From Alphaproteobacteria bacterium (lineage in GTDB: Bacteria > Pseudomonadota > Alphaproteobacteria > Caulobacterales > Hyphomonadaceae), in NCBI GenBank assembly GCA_016125405.1, contig WGLW01000006.1, positions 124,001-188,000 of the forward strand: a DNA stretch of 64,000 nucleotides. The letters are read 5' to 3'. Within the stretch, counting starts at the first letter, position 1, and each line of letters opens with the position of its first letter. The position numbers and the translations under genes are program-made. Shown one piece after another: positions 46,675 through 54,667 of the stretch. The notes beneath the pieces are model-generated. The model saw only the letters and a program-made list of their open reading frames with translations, had not been told where the DNA came from and made no database searches.

Positions 46675-47511
46675 ATGTCCAGTCCGCCCAAGATCGATGA
46701 CGTCCGCGCCGCAACGGCGGTGAAGCTCAAGGGCCGGACGAAGCTCAAACTGGGCGAGCTTCCGACCAATGGCCACAGTCTTTTTGAGGACAAGAAGACG
46801 GCGAAGGCCAGCCTCGATGACGACGCAACCGTCATCGATACGCTTCAGGACGCGCTTTACGCCGAACAGAAACACGCGCTTCTCGTCGTCCTGCAGGGCA
46901 TTGATACGGCCGGCAAGGATGGGACCTTGAAGTCGGTCTTCAAATTCACCAGCCCGCTCGGCGTGCGTGTGCATCCCTTCGGGCGACCGACCGACCTTGA
47001 ACTGGCTCACGACTATCTCTGGCGGGCGCACGCCGCGATGCCCCGCAAGGGTCATATCGGCGTCTTCAACCGCTCGCACTACGAGGACGTGCTTGTGGTC
47101 AAGGTGCGCAAGCTGGCGCCGCCGCAGGCGATCGAGCAGCGATACGAACAGATCAACCAGTTCGAGAAGCACCTCCACGAAAACGGCACGCGCATTCTCA
47201 AGCTGATGCTTCATGTGTCCAGGAAAGAGCAGGGCGTGCGCCTGCGCGAGCGTCTCGAAGTCCCGCAGAAGCGCTGGAAGTTCAATCCGTCCGATCTCGA
47301 GGATCGCGAGCTGTGGGACCAGTACGAGGCGGCCTACGCCACCATGCTGGAGCGTTGCTCGACCACGTGGGCGCCCTGGCACATCGTGCCGGCCGACAGC
47401 CGCTCGCGGCGCGACGCCATCGCCGCACGCCTGGTGCGCGGCGCCCTCGAGGATCTCAACCCGCAATACCCCGATCCGGGCTACCGGCCCGAGCAATTCG
47501 AGATCGACTGA
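46675..47511 (+). CDS. ppk2: Polyphosphate:nucleotide phosphotransferase (PPK2 family)
   Basis: Transfers phosphate between polyphosphate and nucleoside mono- or diphosphates. 278 residues. Walker A is LQGIDTAGKDGTLKSVF. GVFNRSHYEDVLVVKVR is Walker B with the lid. DLEDRELWDQYEAAYATML follows and WAPWHIVPADSR closes the fold. Single-domain type; class (AMP or ADP acceptor) not resolved here. ATG 46675 with AGGAGC upstream. The two hairpins lie in its leader. Confidence 0.92.
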   Translation: MSSPPKIDDVRAATAVKLKGRTKLKLGELPTNGHSLFEDKKTAKASLDDDATVIDTLQDALYAEQKHALLVVLQGIDTAGKDGTLKSVFKFTSPLGVRVHPFGRPTDLELAHDYLWRAHAAMPRKGHIGVFNRSHYEDVLVVKVRKLAPPQAIEQRYEQINQFEKHLHENGTRILKLMLHVSRKEQGVRLRERLEVPQKRWKFNPSDLEDRELWDQYEAAYATMLERCSTTWAPWHIVPADSRSRRDAIAARLVRGALEDLNPQYPDPGYRPEQFEID

Positions 47512-47529
47512 ACCGGGCGTTCAGGGCTT

Positions 47530-47550
47530 GTTCATATCGAATATCGATAT
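47530..47550. promoter_or_regulatory. AT-rich motif upstream of the lipoprotein gene
   Basis: GTTCATATCGAATATC (47530-47545) continuing into the perfect palindrome ATATCGATAT (47541-47550). It lies 30 bases before the ATG at 47581 in a GC-rich context. The first 16 bases recur exactly at 49488-49503. Candidate regulator-binding or promoter site. Confidence 0.5.
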
Positions 47551-47580
47551 ATACCCACACAACCTTGTGGGAGGGCTGCC

Positions 47581-47982
47581 ATGTCCAGGTTTTCAAATTC
47601 CAGTCTGTCGAGACTGTCTGTTGTCGCCGCCGCGCTTGCGATGTCCGCAAGCCTGTCCGGCTGCATTGTCGTGGGCGCCAATGTGCATGACGGAGACTGG
47701 GACGACGACGCCCATCTCGTTCGCCTGCTCGGCGCCGAAGTCGACGCCCGCGCGCCGGAGGTCACCATCACGGCCTCGTCGAATGGCTGCACCGAGAAAT
47801 CGCAGTTCGCGCCGTTGGTCGATCGTCGTGGCGACAACCGCTATTCGGTCGGCTTCCGCCGCACGGTCGAGGATCGTTGCAAGGCGCTGATGGCCGAGGG
47901 CAAGCGGATGACGTGGACGTTCTCCGAACTGGGCATCCCGGCGGGATCCCAGGTCGTCGTCCGCAACCGCATCGGGCGCTAG
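47581..47982 (+). CDS. Small lipoprotein, unknown
   Basis: 133 residues. The signal ends in the lipobox LSGC (about residues 24-27), so the protein is lipid-anchored. The mature part has an Asp/His patch (DGDWDDDAHL) and two Cys (NGCTEKS, EDRCKAL) that may pair. No family recognised. It lies just before the convergent DUF2807 cluster. GGGAGG precedes the ATG. A BlaI-type operator was not seen here. Confidence 0.8.
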   Translation: MSRFSNSSLSRLSVVAAALAMSASLSGCIVVGANVHDGDWDDDAHLVRLLGAEVDARAPEVTITASSNGCTEKSQFAPLVDRRGDNRYSVGFRRTVEDRCKALMAEGKRMTWTFSELGIPAGSQVVVRNRIGR

Positions 47983-48029
47983 AGCACGATCACTTTGCGC
48001 CGAAGCGTGATGCCGACTCCAGGCGACGC

Positions 48030-48740
48030 CTAGAGGATCTTCACGTCGCCGCCGCCGGATTCGGTCTTGTCGGTCTTGGCCGGATTTCCGCGGATGCGGA
48101 CGTCCGCGCCGCCCGACGCCTTGCCGGTCGCCGAAACGCTGGCCCAGGCGTCGGCATCGGCGCCGCCCGAGGCTCTGACGTCGGCGGTCTGGCATTTCAT
48201 GTCCGAGCCCTTGTAGTCAGCGCCCGATGAAGCCGTTGCGGTCAGGTCCGTGCAGCTTCCCGTCGCCTTGATGTCGGCGCCGCCGGATGCGGCGACCGTC
48301 AGGGCCTGGACCTTGAGGTTCAGCGCCCGGATATCCGCTCCGCCGGACGCCGCGAGACTCACATCGCCGAGGCTGAGGTCCGCCGTATCGATGTCGGCGC
48401 CGCCATGGGCGCTGATCGCGTTGTAGGTCGGCGCCGTCACTGTCACCACGGAGTGATGGCCGATGCCGAACCAGCTGACGCTGTGGGTGTGCGTCACCGT
48501 CAGTTTCGATCCGTGCTGTTCGACGACGATGCGCGCGACTTCCTGCTTGTCGCCGTCGACGCTGATCGAGAACGGCCCCTGCTTCAGCACCACATTGACG
48601 CCGGCCGAGGCGTCGACCTCGTCGAAATTCGTGTAGGCGTACGACCGCGTTTCGGCGTGCGCCGGGCGGACGAGCGTGACGGCGCCAAGCGCTGCGAAGG
48701 CGAGCAGGCCGGCCGGCACGGCGAAAGCTGATCTGGACAT
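48030..48740 (-). CDS. DUF2807-type secreted protein (paralogue 4 of the cluster)
   Basis: 236 residues with signal peptide (cleavage after AHA). Head-GIN/DUF2807 fold, a right-handed beta-helix-like repeat with periodic SGGAD/GGAD units (ASGGADIRALNLKV, ASGGADIKATGS). The N-terminal YTNFDEVDASAGVNVVLKQG is shared with its neighbours. Function unproven; likely an envelope or surface protein. Follows paralogue 3 by 13 bases and is last in the unit. Confidence 0.85.
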   Translation of the reverse strand: MSRSAFAVPAGLLAFAALGAVTLVRPAHAETRSYAYTNFDEVDASAGVNVVLKQGPFSISVDGDKQEVARIVVEQHGSKLTVTHTHSVSWFGIGHHSVVTVTAPTYNAISAHGGADIDTADLSLGDVSLAASGGADIRALNLKVQALTVAASGGADIKATGSCTDLTATASSGADYKGSDMKCQTADVRASGGADADAWASVSATGKASGGADVRIRGNPAKTDKTESGGGDVKIL

Positions 48741-48753
48741 GGTGCTGTTCCCC

Positions 48754-49389
48754 CTAGCTGTCCGCGCTCACCGAGCCGCCGCTGGACGTATCCTTCGTGA
48801 CGTTGGCCGGTTTGCCGTGGAAATTGATGTGTGCGCCCGACGATGCGTCGCCGGTTGCGGTGGCGGTCGCAAACGCGTCGGCGTGCGCGCCGGACGATGC
48901 GGAAACCGTGGCGCGTTCGCATTTCAGGTCCTCGCCGGAGAAATGCGAGCCCGACGAGACGCTGATCGCGATATCCTTGCAGTCGCCCGACAGGCCCACA
49001 TGCGCCCCGCTGGAGACTTCCACGGCAAAGTTGGCCAGCCGCAGGGCGTCGCCCTCGACATGGGAGCCGGACGATGCATTCAGCGCCCGATAGTCGGGGG
49101 CCGACACGGTGATCGTGTAATGCGGCCTCTCGATCAGCGGCCTGAAATCACTCTTGCGGCTCGCCACCAGTGTGGAGTCGCGGACTCTCAGCTCGAGCCG
49201 GTCGAACTTGCCGTCCGGCTCCTCGACGCTGACCGCAAAGGGTCCCTGTTTGAGGATCACGTCCACGCCGGCGGAGGCCGCGACCTTGTTGAAGTTCTTG
49301 AGATCGAAGCTTCGCGTCTCGGCCTGCGCGGGCAGGGAGAGAGCCGCGAGGGCGGCGAGCGTTACTGTGGGGAGAGCGAGTTGGCGCAT
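48754..49389 (-). CDS. DUF2807-type secreted protein (paralogue 3)
   Basis: 211 residues with signal peptide (MRQLALPTVTLAALAALSLP, then AQA). Repeated ASSGSHVEG/SSGAHVGLSG units. It shares LKNFNKVAASAGVDVILKQG with the other copies and ends with HGKPANVTKDTSSGG, almost identical to the end of paralogue 2 (HGKPANVDKDVSSGG). Start ATG 49387-49389. A shared AT-rich 16-mer lies about 100 bases upstream (49488). Confidence 0.85.
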   Translation of the reverse strand: MRQLALPTVTLAALAALSLPAQAETRSFDLKNFNKVAASAGVDVILKQGPFAVSVEEPDGKFDRLELRVRDSTLVASRKSDFRPLIERPHYTITVSAPDYRALNASSGSHVEGDALRLANFAVEVSSGAHVGLSGDCKDIAISVSSGSHFSGEDLKCERATVSASSGAHADAFATATATGDASSGAHINFHGKPANVTKDTSSGGSVSADS

Positions 49390-49487
49390 CGGGCTCGTAT
49401 CCTTGTCCGGGCATGCACGGCGCATCTGGGCCTTTGGCCTCGGGCGCCGCGTCGCGTGGTTCTTTGACCGTGCCGAACTCTACGCGC

Positions 49488-49503
49488 GTTCATATCGAAT
49501 ATC
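49488..49503. promoter_or_regulatory. Second copy of the AT-rich 16-mer
   Basis: GTTCATATCGAATATC, identical to 47530-47545. It falls between paralogues 2 and 3 of the DUF2807 cluster, 99 bases before the paralogue 3 start on the complement. A possible internal promoter or binding site. Confidence 0.5.
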
Positions 49504-49530
49504 AATAAGGAAGTTTTCCGGCGCCCCGGA

Positions 49531-50166
49531 TCAGAACACCCGGATGGCGCCGCCGGAGGAGACATCCTTGTCCACATTCGCCGGCTTGCCGTGGAACACG
49601 ATGTGCCCGCCGGAGGAGGCGTCTCCCTTGGCGCTGCGGCTGGCGAACGCGTCGGCGCCGCCGCCGGAAGAGGCGTCCACCGTCGCCGTCGCGCATTCCA
49701 GCATGTCGCCGTCGAACCGCCCGCCGGACGACACGTCCAGCTCCAGCGCGCTGCAGCCGCCCCGAAGCGTCGCGCGCGCGCCACTGGAGATATCGACCGA
49801 CACGTCCTTGAGCTTGAGGTCCTTGCCCTCGACCGACGAGGCGGACGACACGGAAATCCCGGCATAGTTCGGCGCGGTCACCACCACGGTGTAGTCCAGC
49901 GACTTCGCCGTGAAGCCGTTCTGCGACTTGCGGGTGACCACCAGCGTCGAACCGCGAACCTCGATCACCGCCTTGCTGAAATCGCCGTCCGGCTCATCCA
50001 CCGTCACCGAATAGGGCCCCTGCTTCAGCACCACATTCATCGCGGCCGATACCCGAACCGAGTCGAAGCCTGAAAGGGGATAGGTTTTCTGTTCCGCATG
50101 CGCAGGCGCGGCGAGGATCAGGGTCGCAATGGCGGGCGTCATCAACGTTCTGGCGGCGATCTGCAT
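49531..50166 (-). CDS. DUF2807-type secreted protein (paralogue 2)
   Basis: 211 residues with signal peptide (MQIAARTLMTPAIATLILAA, then PAHA). Regular SSG repeats (VDISSGARATLRGG, LDVSSGGRFDGD, VDASSGGGADAF) fit the beta-helical DUF2807 fold. LSGFDSVRVSAAMNVVLKQG is the family N-terminus. Start ATG 50164-50166. It follows paralogue 1 by only four bases, so they are co-transcribed. Confidence 0.85.
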   Translation of the reverse strand: MQIAARTLMTPAIATLILAAPAHAEQKTYPLSGFDSVRVSAAMNVVLKQGPYSVTVDEPDGDFSKAVIEVRGSTLVVTRKSQNGFTAKSLDYTVVVTAPNYAGISVSSASSVEGKDLKLKDVSVDISSGARATLRGGCSALELDVSSGGRFDGDMLECATATVDASSGGGADAFASRSAKGDASSGGHIVFHGKPANVDKDVSSGGAIRVF

Positions 50167-50170
50167 GGGT

Positions 50171-50932
50171 CTACTCCACAAGGCTGGCGTTGGATGCATA
50201 ACGGTCGGCGGATTTCTGGAAATCCTTCGGATGTCCGCTGACCTGTACGTTGGCTGCGACGCCGGCCCTGGCCGTCGCCTTGCGTGACGCATAGACCTGC
50301 GCGGACGACGCAGCGCCCGCGTCGACCGATGCGTCCGTGCATTTGAGGTTGGCGGCCTCGACCTTGCTCGCCGCGCCGAGTTCCACGTCAAGCGTTTTGC
50401 AAGAGCCAGCCAGCGTAAGCCGGCTTGCAGCATCCACGTGCGCATCGACTGCACCGGCGGTGAGCTTTCCAATTTCGACGACCGCCGCCGCGTGCGCGCG
50501 AATGTCCAGGGAGTCCGCCTTCAGTCGGTCCGCCGTGAACTTGATCGCGGCGTCCAGCGCCAGCGCATCGAGACCGGGAGCGGAAACCGTGACAACGTCG
50601 TCGACATCGTGATTGAGGCAATCGCTGCGCGATGTATCTCCCGCCGCTGTGGTCCTGCCGTCGCGCAGGATCATCATGCAGAAGCCTTCCGGCCGTGTGA
50701 TGCGCAGCGTGTCGCCTTCTTTCTCGACGACGATCTGGTCGAGATTGTTGTTGCGGGAATCGACCGTCACCGACCAGTCCGGCGATTGGGTGAACCTGAT
50801 CGTGAAGGCCTTGGACGCCTCGATCCTGTGGAAACCGGCGAGATCATATTTGCGGGTTTCTGCGGACACAGGGGCGGCGATCGCGAGCATCAGCATGCCC
50901 GCGCCGATTGCATGTCGCATGGCGGATTTCAT
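50171..50932 (-). CDS. DUF2807-type secreted protein (paralogue 1, first of the operon)
   Basis: 253 residues with signal peptide ending PVSA. The most divergent member: the SSG repeats are partly lost (VDAHVDAASRLTLAGS, LGAASKVEAAN), and it has a longer insert with Cys (GFCMMILRDG ... RSDCLNHD). The N-terminal AGFHRIEASKAFTIRFTQSP still matches the family. Two starts are possible, 50932 or 50920; AGAGG lies against the first ATG and better serves the second. A BlaI-type operator is 28 bases upstream. Confidence 0.8.
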   Translation of the reverse strand: MKSAMRHAIGAGMLMLAIAAPVSAETRKYDLAGFHRIEASKAFTIRFTQSPDWSVTVDSRNNNLDQIVVEKEGDTLRITRPEGFCMMILRDGRTTAAGDTSRSDCLNHDVDDVVTVSAPGLDALALDAAIKFTADRLKADSLDIRAHAAAVVEIGKLTAGAVDAHVDAASRLTLAGSCKTLDVELGAASKVEAANLKCTDASVDAGAASSAQVYASRKATARAGVAANVQVSGHPKDFQKSADRYASNASLVE

Positions 50933-50959
50933 CCTCTGGCCAAGTCAGCGCATCGCGAT

Positions 50960-50975
50960 AACTAATAACTTAGTT
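50960..50975. promoter_or_regulatory. BlaI-type operator, site 3, upstream of the DUF2807 cluster
   Basis: AACTAATAACTTAGTT: the same AACTA-N6-TAGTT as the two sites before blaI at 41405 and 41454. It sits 28 bases before the first DUF2807 start, in the 87-base gap after rimO. Confidence 0.75.
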
Positions 50976-51019
50976 GAATGCACCGCGCAAGCGCCGGCGT
51001 GCTTTTCCTGTCTGGAAGA

Positions 51020-52345
51020 TCAGTCGATGGCGTCGGCCCAGAGATCGTATTCGTCGGCGCCGGTCACGCGCGCCTCGATCAGGTCGCCGGGCTTGAGGCC
51101 TTCGGCGTCCTCGATGAAGACCGAGCCGTCGATTTCCGGCGCATCGGCTTTCGACCGGCCGGTCGCGCCCTCGTCATCCACCTCGTCGATCAGCACGTCG
51201 ATGGTGCGGCCGATCATCGATTGCGAGCGCGCATCTGAAATCTCCGCCTGCAGCGCCATGAAGCGATGCCAGCGCTCTTCCTTCACCTCTTCGGGCACAT
51301 GGTCCGGCAGCGCGGCCGACGCCGCGCCGGTGACGTTCTCGTACTTGAAGCAGCCGGCGCGATCGATCTTCGCTTCGGCCATCCAGTCGAGCAGGATCTG
51401 GAAGTCTTCCTCCGTCTCGCCGGGAAAGCCGACGATGAAGGTCGAGCGCAGCGTGAAATCCGGCACATCGCGGCGCCAGCGCTTGATGCGCTCCAGCGTC
51501 TTCTCGTTATTGCCAGGTCGCTTCATCGCCTTCAGCACTTTGGGCGAGGCGTGCTGGAACGGGATGTCGAGATAGGGGAGGATCTTTCCCTCCGCCATCA
51601 TCGGGATCACGTCGTCGACGTGCGGGTAGGGATAGACGTAGTGGAGGCGCGTCCACACGCCCAGCTCGCCCAGCCCTTCGCACAGGTCCTTGAAGCGCGT
51701 CTGCCGCTCGACGCCATTCCATGTGTAGGGCGCGTACTTCACATCGAGCCCATAGGCCGACGTATCCTGGCTGATCACCAGCAGTTCCTTGACGCCGGCT
51801 TTCACCAGTTGTTCGCCCTCGCGCAGCACCGCATCGATCCGGCGCGAGGCAAGGTCGCCGCGCATCGACGGGATGATGCAGAAGGTGCAGCGGTTGTTGC
51901 AGCCTTCGGAAATCTTCAGATAGGCGTAATGGCGCGGCGTCAGGCGGACGCCCGCTTCCGGCACAAGCGAAACAAAAGGATGGCCCGGCGCCGGCAGGTG
52001 GTCGTGCACCGCTTCCATCACCTGCTCGTACTGGTGCGGTCCGGTAACGGCCAGCACGTTGGGATGACGATCGGTGATGACGTCCTTCTCGTGGCCGAGG
52101 CAGCCGGTGACGATCACCTTGCCGTTCTCGTTCAGCGCCTCGCCGATGGCGTCGAGGCTTTCCTCGCGCGCGGAATCCAGAAAGCCGCAGGTGTTCACCA
52201 GCACCAGGTCGGCGCCGGTGTAGTCGGGCGCGATCTGGTAGCCCTCGGCGCGCAGGCGCGTGATGATCCGCTCGGAATCCACCAGCGCCTTGGGGCAGCC
52301 AAGCGAAACGATGCCGACTTTCGGCTGGGTGAGGGTTGTGGCCAT
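51020..52345 (-). CDS. rimO: Ribosomal protein S12 methylthiotransferase
   Basis: Radical-SAM enzyme that adds a methylthio group to the conserved Asp of S12. 441 residues. The N-terminal MTTase domain has [17 protein letters not shown] and [16 protein letters not shown]. The radical-SAM cluster is [17 protein letters not shown] (CxxxCxxC). The C-terminal TRAM domain begins near 375. The GCNNRC motif with IIPSMRG fits RimO over MiaB. Start ATG 52343-52345. Confidence 0.95.
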   Translation of the reverse strand: MATTLTQPKVGIVSLGCPKALVDSERIITRLRAEGYQIAPDYTGADLVLVNTCGFLDSAREESLDAIGEALNENGKVIVTGCLGHEKDVITDRHPNVLAVTGPHQYEQVMEAVHDHLPAPGHPFVSLVPEAGVRLTPRHYAYLKISEGCNNRCTFCIIPSMRGDLASRRIDAVLREGEQLVKAGVKELLVISQDTSAYGLDVKYAPYTWNGVERQTRFKDLCEGLGELGVWTRLHYVYPYPHVDDVIPMMAEGKILPYLDIPFQHASPKVLKAMKRPGNNEKTLERIKRWRRDVPDFTLRSTFIVGFPGETEEDFQILLDWMAEAKIDRAGCFKYENVTGAASAALPDHVPEEVKEERWHRFMALQAEISDARSQSMIGRTIDVLIDEVDDEGATGRSKADAPEIDGSVFIEDAEGLKPGDLIEARVTGADEYDLWADAID

Positions 52346-52401
52346 GGCGCGGGCCTATAGCGCCGAAGGCGCGCAAAGGCCAGCCGTCCCGGGAAGGCGC
52401 C

Positions 52402-52734
52402 TCAGGCGGCTTCCAGAACGCCTTTTTCTTCCAGAAGCTGTTTCAGCTCGCCCGACTGGAACATTTCCTTGGCGATGTCGCAGCCGCCGAGGAATTCGCC
52501 CTTCACATAGATCTGGGGAATGGTCGGCCAGTTGGAGAAATCCTTGATCCCCTGACGGAGTTCGGGATCCTCGAGGATGTTGGTCGATTCATATTCGACG
52601 CCGAGATGGTCGAGGATCGCCACCACCGTCGCCGAAAACCCGCACTGCGGGAAGGTCGGCGTGCCCTTCATGAACACGAACACGGGATTGGCGTCGATCA
52701 GGCCCTGGATCCGGGCGTTTACATCCTGGCTCAT
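52402..52734 (-). CDS. grxD: Monothiol glutaredoxin, Grx4/GrxD type
   Basis: Binds and delivers [2Fe-2S] clusters with glutathione. 110 residues. The CGFS motif starts at Cys31 in TPTFPQCGFSATVV. WPTIPQIYVKGEFLGGCDI provides the cis-Pro and glutathione-binding part. Start ATG 52732-52734. bolA lies two genes upstream on the same strand, and Grx4 and BolA form a known iron-sulfur partner pair. Confidence 0.95.
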   Translation of the reverse strand: MSQDVNARIQGLIDANPVFVFMKGTPTFPQCGFSATVVAILDHLGVEYESTNILEDPELRQGIKDFSNWPTIPQIYVKGEFLGGCDIAKEMFQSGELKQLLEEKGVLEAA

Positions 52735-52841
52735 GGGAGCCCTTTCCTGGCAGACATGCCCCTCCAGCTAGGCGCACCCGGCCAGACAATCAAGAGAGCC
52801 GTTCGGGCAGGAGAGCCGTTCGGGACTGGCCCGCCCGGCGC

Positions 52842-53651
52842 TCAGTCCGCCAGCGGCGCATCCTCCACCGCGGCGACATTGGCCTCCAGGTGGTCCATCC
52901 GCGACGTGGTGGTCAGCACGCGGTGTGCGCCGCCCTCGGTCAGGGCCCACAACAGGCTTTCGCCCGCCGTCTTGCGGATGCGCGAGGTTTCGGTCGACCG
53001 GCCGGCCAGCGTGCGCCCCAGCCGCCACAGCGCGCCCATGCTGCTCGGAATGGGCACGCGCGGCAGGGTCGGGGTCAGTGTCTGGAAGGCGATCAGCTCC
53101 GCGCCCGTCGCCTTCAGCCGGTTGAGCCGCTCCACCTGGTAGGGCTGCAGACCGGCATGCACCGGCGCCATGAACACGCCGAACTGCCCGGTGGCGAGGG
53201 CCGCGTCGATCTCGGGTCCGCGCCCGGCCACGCCCAGCATCCCCACGCGGCCCGCAAACCGTTCGTCCGCGATCACCTTCAGCAATCCGTCCGTCAGCTC
53301 GGCCGGCGCCGGGCCCTGAAGGAACAGCCAGTCGAGGCGCTGGATGCGCAGGCGCTTCAGCGATGCGTCGATCGAGCGGCGCACGCCATCGGGCGAAAAG
53401 TCCCGGCGCTTCCGTCCGCCGGAAGAGACGATGCCGACCTTTGTCGAGACGATGCATTCAAACCGCGGGCGCCGGCGCAGCGCTTCGCCCAGGCGCCGCT
53501 CGGCTTCGCCATTGCCGTAGGAAGGCGCGGTGTCGAACAGGCGCACGCCAAGATCGAAGGCGCGGATCACCATCTCCTCGGTCGTCGCGGCCGGGATGAT
53601 CGACGAACCGTGCGGCCCGCTGACGCCGAAGCCCAGACGGCGCACGCCCAT
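52842..53651 (-). CDS. Aldo/keto reductase family protein
   Basis: 269-residue TIM barrel. RLFDTAPSYGNGEAERRLGE contains the catalytic Asp and Tyr, and VSTKVGIVSS the Lys. The catalytic His strand reads DWLFLQGPAP where active family members have LLHDP, so His is replaced by Gln. The start is ATG 53649-53651, though no ribosome-binding site is clear and it could begin upstream. It is inserted between grxD and bolA, which usually adjoin. Substrate unknown, activity doubtful. Confidence 0.8.
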   Translation of the reverse strand: MGVRRLGFGVSGPHGSSIIPAATTEEMVIRAFDLGVRLFDTAPSYGNGEAERRLGEALRRRPRFECIVSTKVGIVSSGGRKRRDFSPDGVRRSIDASLKRLRIQRLDWLFLQGPAPAELTDGLLKVIADERFAGRVGMLGVAGRGPEIDAALATGQFGVFMAPVHAGLQPYQVERLNRLKATGAELIAFQTLTPTLPRVPIPSSMGALWRLGRTLAGRSTETSRIRKTAGESLLWALTEGGAHRVLTTTSRMDHLEANVAAVEDAPLAD

Positions 53652-53691
53652 CGAATTGTCGCTGACCCTATCCCCCACAGCGGCGACGCCT

Positions 53692-53925
53692 TCAGTCAGG
53701 CGCGCGTGTGGAGAGGGCGAGGGCGTGAAGTTCCCCGCCCATTTTTCCCTTGAGGGCGGCGTAAACCAGCTGGTGTTGGGCGACCCGGCTTTTCCCCTTG
53801 AACCGGTCGGAAATGATTTCGGCGCTCCAGTGGTCATTATCCCCGGCAAGATCCTTCAACTCTATACGCGCGTCCGGAAAGGCTTCCCTGAGGGCTTGTT
53901 CCAGCGTCCCGCGATCCATCGCCAT
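53692..53925 (-). CDS. bolA: BolA/IbaG-family protein
   Basis: 77 residues. The class II KH-like fold is recognised from LEQALREAFPDARIELKDLA, HWSAEIISDRFKGKSRVAQH and QLVYAALKGKMGGELHALAL. The conserved His in VAQHQLVY ligates the shared cluster with monothiol glutaredoxin. Start ATG 53923-53925 behind GGGGG; a second ATG at 53919 is possible. It is two genes upstream of grxD on the same strand. Confidence 0.92.
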   Translation of the reverse strand: MAMDRGTLEQALREAFPDARIELKDLAGDNDHWSAEIISDRFKGKSRVAQHQLVYAALKGKMGGELHALALSTRAPD

Positions 53926-54043
53926 TTCCGTCCCCCTTATGTCTTTGCGAGTCTATGTAAACTCCACAGTGTCTGTGGCAATGGGCTGTCGCAGCGGATC
54001 GGCGAGGATCCGCTGCGACGGCGTTTCGCGATGCTTTTTCAGG

Positions 54044-54667
54044 CTAGCTCTCGGACGACTTGACCATGTCGTTGACCGATTTCGCCTTGGTCTGGTGCGC
54101 TTCAAGGGTCGGCAGCGTTGCGGCTGCGAACGACTTGATCTGCGCGATCTTCCCGTCGTCGGCGTAGTCCTTGAACAGCTTCACGGCATCGTTATGCGCA
54201 TCGACCTGCAGGTGCATGTAGTCGGCGTCGAAATTCGCGTCGCCCGGCTTGTCTTCAGTCAGGTCGTTGACGCGGCGCATGTGGAAATCGTCCAGCACAT
54301 CCGACGGAGGCGCCAAGGCGGCGGCGTTTGCGGCGGCCTTCAGCGCCTCGTTGGCCTTGGTGTGATCGTCGATCATCTGCTGCGCGAACGCCTTCACGTC
54401 AGGATTGGTCGAGCGTTCGAGCGCGATCTTGCTGGTCTGGATTTCGGCCAGGCCCGCCTGTCCGGCGTTGTCGACGAACTCCTGCGCCTTCTTGATGTTG
54501 TCCTGCACGTTGTCGTTCGCCGTCGACGCCATACTGGAGTTCGTCGACGTCATCGGCGTCGTTGTCGTCGCGTTGTCGTTGGCGGCCGTCGTCGCCGGCT
54601 TGTTGCACCCTGCAACACCGAACAATGCAGCCGCACTTACGGCGGCGATAAGCGTCATTCTGGACAT
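54044..54667 (-). CDS. DUF4142 lipoprotein
   Basis: 207 residues. The signal ends in the lipobox VAGC (MSRMTLIAAVSAAALFGVAG, then Cys), followed by a Thr/Asn/Ser-rich linker. The helical DUF4142 domain (about 60-200) reads AEIQTSKIALERSTNPDVKA, FAQQMIDDHTKANEAL and YMHLQVDAHNDAVKLFKDYA. It is a predicted ferritin-like helical bundle at the membrane, induced by stress in relatives. Start ATG 54665-54667 behind AGGAG. Confidence 0.9.
   Translation of the reverse strand: MSRMTLIAAVSAAALFGVAGCNKPATTAANDNATTTTPMTSTNSSMASTANDNVQDNIKKAQEFVDNAGQAGLAEIQTSKIALERSTNPDVKAFAQQMIDDHTKANEALKAAANAAALAPPSDVLDDFHMRRVNDLTEDKPGDANFDADYMHLQVDAHNDAVKLFKDYADDGKIAQIKSFAAATLPTLEAHQTKAKSVNDMVKSSES

Noticed and set aside
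47989-48011. Inverted repeat ATCAC / GTGAT after the lipoprotein gene
   Set aside because: Arms of five bases with a 13-base loop; could be part of a repeat family but too weak to call alone.
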